Assembly: GCA_965212595.1 (NCBI GenBank) | Contig: CBDBVE010000014.1 | Span: 1 to 64,000, forward strand | Source of the DNA: Poritiphilus sp965212595 | GTDB lineage: Bacteria > Bacteroidota > Bacteroidia > Flavobacteriales > Flavobacteriaceae | Direction of reading: 5' to 3' | Length of the DNA: 64,000 bases | Shown here: positions 60,499 through 64,000 of the stretch, piece by piece | Layout of the letters: every line of letters begins with the position of its first letter | Numbering within the stretch: position 1 is the first letter of the stretch | Notes under the pieces: model-generated | Seen by the model: the letters and a program-made list of their open reading frames with translations, nothing else | The model's database searches: none | What the model was told of the DNA's origin: nothing | Program-made: the position numbers and the translations under genes

Positions 60499-63400
60499 AT
60501 GAAAAAAGTTTACCTTTTTATTTCGCTCCTTATGTCTTTCGGGCTTTCCGCTCAGGGAACACAACTGCTACGCCAGCCTACAATGTCAGACACAGAGGTT
60601 GCCTTCGTTTATGCCAATGACCTTTGGAAGGCATCTCTTAACGGTGGAAACGCCCTAAGGCTTACCAGCAATGAAGGCTATGAATCTTTACCACACTTCT
60701 CTCCTGATGGAAAACACATCGCCTTTACCGGGCAGTACGATGGAAATTTAGATGTGTATCTGATTCCATCAGAAGGCGGTGAACCGCTTAGGCTTACCTG
60801 GCATCCCGGAGGTGATTTTGTACAGGGTTGGACCCCGGAGGGCGAAATACTCTTTCGCTCAGGACGCGAAGGACATCCTACGCAAACAAATAAATTCTAT
60901 ACGGTATCGCCCAAAGGGGGACTCCCAAAAACTCTTGATATTCCAAGGGCCGCCTTTGGAGAAATTTCACCAGACGGAAAGCACATTGCCTATGTACCTA
61001 TCACTTTTTGGGATCCGGAATGGCGCAACTATAGAGGCGGACAGGCTATGCCAATTTGGATTGTAGATATGCAGACCAAAGCGCTTGTAAGGACACCTCA
61101 ACTAACGAAAGAACGGCACCTGGACCCCGTTTGGTTCAAGGAACAGGTGTTTTATTTATCTGAGCGCGACTTTGCTAGCAATATATGGTCCTTTGACACC
61201 GCCACACAGACCGAAAAGCAGCATACTTTTCACAAAAAATTTGATGTAAAGAGTTTGGACGCCGGACCAGGAGGAATTGTTTATGAGCAAGGCGGGTATT
61301 TACATCTCTTAAACCCCGATGACGGCACTACAAAACAACTAAGTATTACGGTGAATGGCGATATGAACTTTTCAAGGCCTCGTTGGGAAACCGTGGCGGC
61401 CAGGACCCTCCAAAATCCCAATTTGTCACCCACCGGTAAGAGGGCACTTTTTGAGCACCGTGGGGAAATTTTTAGCGTGCCCAAAGAGCATGGTACCTGG
61501 CGAAATCTAAGTAATTCTCCGGGGGTCGCCGATCGTTCTCCTGTATGGTCTCCTAAAGGAGATAAAATCGCCTGGTTTTCTGATAAAAACGGAGACTATG
61601 AATTGGTGGTTGCAGACCAGCAAGGAGCAGGTTCCAGAACTTACCCCCTACCAAACCCCACTTTTTATTTTCAACCAGATTGGTCTCCCAATGGCAAGTT
61701 TATTGCGTATTCTGACACGGACTATAATGTTTGGGTCATTGATCTCAATACGGGCACAACAGAAAAAGCGGCTACAGACCGGTATGCACATCCTAACAGG
61801 ACCATGAACCCGGTATGGTCTCCTGACAGTCAATGGATCGCATATCCGAAACAGTTAGAGAGTCATTTCAAAGCCATCTTTGCCTACAATATAAAGTCAA
61901 AGCAAAGCCTGCAACTTACAGACGGGATGGCCGACGCCATCAGCCCTGTCTGGGACGAAAATGGGAAATACCTCTATTTTCTTGGAAGCACAGATTACGG
62001 TCTGCAATCAGGCTGGTTAGATATGAGCTCTTTAGAAGTTCCGATTAGCAGAAGCCTTTACGCATTGGTACTTTCCAAAAATGACAAAGCTCCAAACCTT
62101 CCCAGAACAGACGAGGAGGAAGACAAGGAAATCTCTGATACAGCCAAGAAAGAGCAGCCCAAAAAGAAAGGTGGAAAAGATAGTTTGGAAGAACTCAAAA
62201 CCGTACAGGTAACAATAGATAGCGACGGGGTATACCAGCGCATTGTAGCGCTAAAGCTAGAAAGACGCAACTATATAGGCTTACTCAAAGGTCCGAAAAA
62301 TTCGGTTTTTATTTTCGAAAATGTACCCAATCAGCCAAATCTCAAACTTCTTAAATACGATATAGAAAAGTCAAAGGCCGATGAATTTCTGTCGGGAATC
62401 TCACAAGCAGTAGCATCACACGACAGAAATAATATGCTCTATCAACAAAATGGAGCCTGGTACATTGCAGGAACAAAATCGAAACCTAAAAAAGGTGATG
62501 GAAAATTAAAATTGGACGTCAAAACGAAAGTTGAGCCTCAAGCCGAATATCACCAAATATTCCGTGAAGGTTGGCGGTTTATGCGCGACTTTCTATATGT
62601 CGACAATGTCCACGGAGCTCCCTGGGATGCTATTTACGAGTGGTATTCTCCCTGGATAGATCATGTTAGGCATAGAACAGACCTTAATTATGTGGTAGAT
62701 ATTATGAGTGGAGAAGTGTCTATAGGTCATTCCTATGTTTCAGGAGGGGATTTCCCAGATCTTGATCGGGTACCCGTAGGGCTGTTGGGCTGCGATTTCA
62801 CCTTAAAGAATGGTGGCTATCAAATAAGCAAGATCTACACAGGTGAAAGCTGGAACCCCGATTTGTATGCTCCACTGGCGCTTCCCGGAATTGCTGTTAA
62901 AGAAGGCGATTATTTACTGGCCGTAAATGGGCAAGAACTTACTTCAGAGATTAATCCGTATAGTCTTTTAGAACAAACTGCCGATAGGGAAACTAGGCTG
63001 ACTATTGGCCCATCAACGGATATAAAATCGGGAAAAGAGGTATTAGTGAAGCCAATACGCTCTGAACGAAATCTTAGAACTTTTGATTGGATAGAGGCCA
63101 ACCGAAAGAAGGTGGATGAGCTTTCAGGCGGAAAGTTGGCCTATGTATACGTCCCCAATACCTCTACTCGCGGTTTTACATATTTTAACCGCTACTACTT
63201 TTCGCAACAAGATAAAAAAGGGGTAATTGTTGACGAAAGAAACAACGGAGGTGGTTATGCAGCAGACTATATGATAGACATTATGGATAGGGAATTGTTT
63301 GGATATTTCAACAGCAAAACCAATGACAACAGGCCCTGGACGACACCTATGGCAGGGATATGGGGACCAAAAGTAATGCTAATCAACGAGCGATCTGGCT

Positions 63401-63765
63401 CTGGGGGAGATCTGCTTCCTTATATGTTTAAAGCCAAGAACATAGGGCCTCTGGTTGGCACCAGAACCTGGGGAGGTCTTGTCGGCACCTGGGATACTCC
63501 TCGTTTTATAGACGGAGGGCGTATGGTAGCCCCACGAGGTGGCTTTTTCGATAAAAACGGTGAATGGGCCGTAGAAGGAGAGGGTATTTCTCCGGATATT
63601 GAGGTCATACAATCCCCAAAATTGGTTTTGGAAGGAAAAGATCCTCAATTAGAAAAGGGAGTAGAAGAAGCCTTAAGGCTTTTGCAGAGCAGCGAATTTC
63701 AGCTAAAACCTGAACCTGCGCCACCCATAAAATGGAAACGTCCTGAAGGCTTTCAAAACGAATGA
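60499..63765 (+). CDS. Secreted Tricorn-like S41 protease
   Basis: A 1088-residue protein: signal peptide (KKVYLFISLLMSFGLSAQ), WD40/TolB-like propellers (SPDGKHIAFTGQYDGNLDVY, PVWSPKGDKIAWFSDKNGDY, residues about 30-500), a linker, a PDZ domain (about 780-860) and a C-terminal S41 peptidase with DERNNGGG and the catalytic Ser in NERSGSGGDLLPYMFK. This is the Tricorn protease architecture, exported here. ATG 60499 preferred over TTG 60493. Confidence 0.9.
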   Translation: MKKVYLFISLLMSFGLSAQGTQLLRQPTMSDTEVAFVYANDLWKASLNGGNALRLTSNEGYESLPHFSPDGKHIAFTGQYDGNLDVYLIPSEGGEPLRLTWHPGGDFVQGWTPEGEILFRSGREGHPTQTNKFYTVSPKGGLPKTLDIPRAAFGEISPDGKHIAYVPITFWDPEWRNYRGGQAMPIWIVDMQTKALVRTPQLTKERHLDPVWFKEQVFYLSERDFASNIWSFDTATQTEKQHTFHKKFDVKSLDAGPGGIVYEQGGYLHLLNPDDGTTKQLSITVNGDMNFSRPRWETVAARTLQNPNLSPTGKRALFEHRGEIFSVPKEHGTWRNLSNSPGVADRSPVWSPKGDKIAWFSDKNGDYELVVADQQGAGSRTYPLPNPTFYFQPDWSPNGKFIAYSDTDYNVWVIDLNTGTTEKAATDRYAHPNRTMNPVWSPDSQWIAYPKQLESHFKAIFAYNIKSKQSLQLTDGMADAISPVWDENGKYLYFLGSTDYGLQSGWLDMSSLEVPISRSLYALVLSKNDKAPNLPRTDEEEDKEISDTAKKEQPKKKGGKDSLEELKTVQVTIDSDGVYQRIVALKLERRNYIGLLKGPKNSVFIFENVPNQPNLKLLKYDIEKSKADEFLSGISQAVASHDRNNMLYQQNGAWYIAGTKSKPKKGDGKLKLDVKTKVEPQAEYHQIFREGWRFMRDFLYVDNVHGAPWDAIYEWYSPWIDHVRHRTDLNYVVDIMSGEVSIGHSYVSGGDFPDLDRVPVGLLGCDFTLKNGGYQISKIYTGESWNPDLYAPLALPGIAVKEGDYLLAVNGQELTSEINPYSLLEQTADRETRLTIGPSTDIKSGKEVLVKPIRSERNLRTFDWIEANRKKVDELSGGKLAYVYVPNTSTRGFTYFNRYYFSQQDKKGVIVDERNNGGGYAADYMIDIMDRELFGYFNSKTNDNRPWTTPMAGIWGPKVMLINERSGSGGDLLPYMFKAKNIGPLVGTRTWGGLVGTWDTPRFIDGGRMVAPRGGFFDKNGEWAVEGEGISPDIEVIQSPKLVLEGKDPQLEKGVEEALRLLQSSEFQLKPEPAPPIKWKRPEGFQNE

Positions 63766-63772
63766 ATTAAGA

Positions 63773-64000
63773 TTATTGTAAGGTAACAGTAATATGGTAA
63801 CTTTTTTGAAGCGGAAATAAACAATCCTTGAAACTGGGCGGGCCGAAGGTTTTCATTTTGGCATTGGAAAATCCAATATCCTCTTTGGGTATGCCTAGCC
63901 AGTTGGTATCTAACTCGTCATTGCCATTTTCGTCGTGAAAAATTGCCAGTGCATATTCTCCCTTAGGCAAATTGTCTATTTGAAGATGGGTAATCCCCTC
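63773..64000 (-). CDS. DUF2141 family protein, C-terminal part
   Basis: The gene enters from the right edge. The visible 75 residues include NLPKGEYALAIFHDENGNDE, LGIPKEDIGFSNAK and FGPPSFKD, the DUF2141 signature (an acidic DxNxNxxLD-like loop that may bind Ca). Secreted proteins of unknown function in Bacteroidota. Confidence 0.85.
   Translation of the reverse strand, partial: EGITHLQIDNLPKGEYALAIFHDENGNDELDTNWLGIPKEDIGFSNAKMKTFGPPSFKDCLFPLQKSYHITVTLQ

Overview
The window looks like chromosomal DNA of a marine Flavobacteriaceae bacterium (Bacteroidota). The evidence is the TAnnTTTG-type -7 promoter boxes, starts without Shine-Dalgarno sequences, SxxC lipoproteins, TonB plug-domain proteins without barrels, LytTR regulators, YceI and DUF5777 families, and many small families I know mainly from flavobacteria. 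Genus is not assignable by eye.

0-10.4 kb: a partial Tat-exported protein behind a perfect AraR/GntR-like palindrome, an MG2/TonB-plug protein, a membrane LytTR regulator, and a secreted redox/metal-looking locus. That locus holds a lipoprotein cytochrome c, two YceI proteins, two OB-fold membrane proteins, two DUF5777 barrels, an HMA protein and a Yx4D-repeat lipoprotein with a cupredoxin tail. The OB/YceI/DUF5777 trio is present twice. Four genes here each carry one surplus base in a short homopolymer.

10.4-36.4 kb: ordinary chromosomal content. It includes three GNAT genes in a row (one resembling aminoglycoside 6'-N-acetyltransferases), a sortilin/BNR protein, a Qnr-like pentapeptide protein, a membrane M28 peptidase, a DinB/DUF1272/GNAT cluster, an SRPBCC-ArsR operon with twin operators, an SDR-type threonine dehydrogenase, moaE-moaC, tRNA-Arg(CCT), an SBF transporter, an amidohydrolase and a LytS/LytTR two-component pair.

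36.4-41.7 kb: an orphan membrane protein with a divergent Nudix domain (similar in layout to CBASS-associated Nudix effectors), a DUF4198 protein with five 16-residue His-rich repeats next to a HupE/UreJ permease, an NTF2-like secreted protein and a membrane-anchored winged-helix regulator.

41.7-50.3 kb: an AT-rich integrative element in tRNA-Asn(GTT). It has 43-bp att repeats, 18-bp arm-type repeats inside each end, and a tyrosine integrase. Cargo: an Mrr-like nuclease, then a tight operon of EVE-HNH endonuclease, Nudix hydrolase, thymidylate-synthase-like enzyme (Asn to Asp at the pyrimidine-selecting site, so predicted dCMP-specific), UDG-like protein and alpha-glutamyl/putrescinyl-thymine pyrophosphorylase clade 3. 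A convergent HigB toxin and HigA-ImmA fusion close the element. This is the best candidate for an undescribed system: enzymes that make modified pyrimidines combined with enzymes that recognise or cut modified DNA.

50.3-64 kb: rseP, a SCO protein, feoA-feoB plus a Cys-rich FeoB partner, an ECF sigma/anti-sigma(HEAT)/DUF4097 operon, an SDR/TetR pair with matching operators, a barrel-less plug lipoprotein, a Tricorn-like S41 protease and a partial DUF2141 protein.
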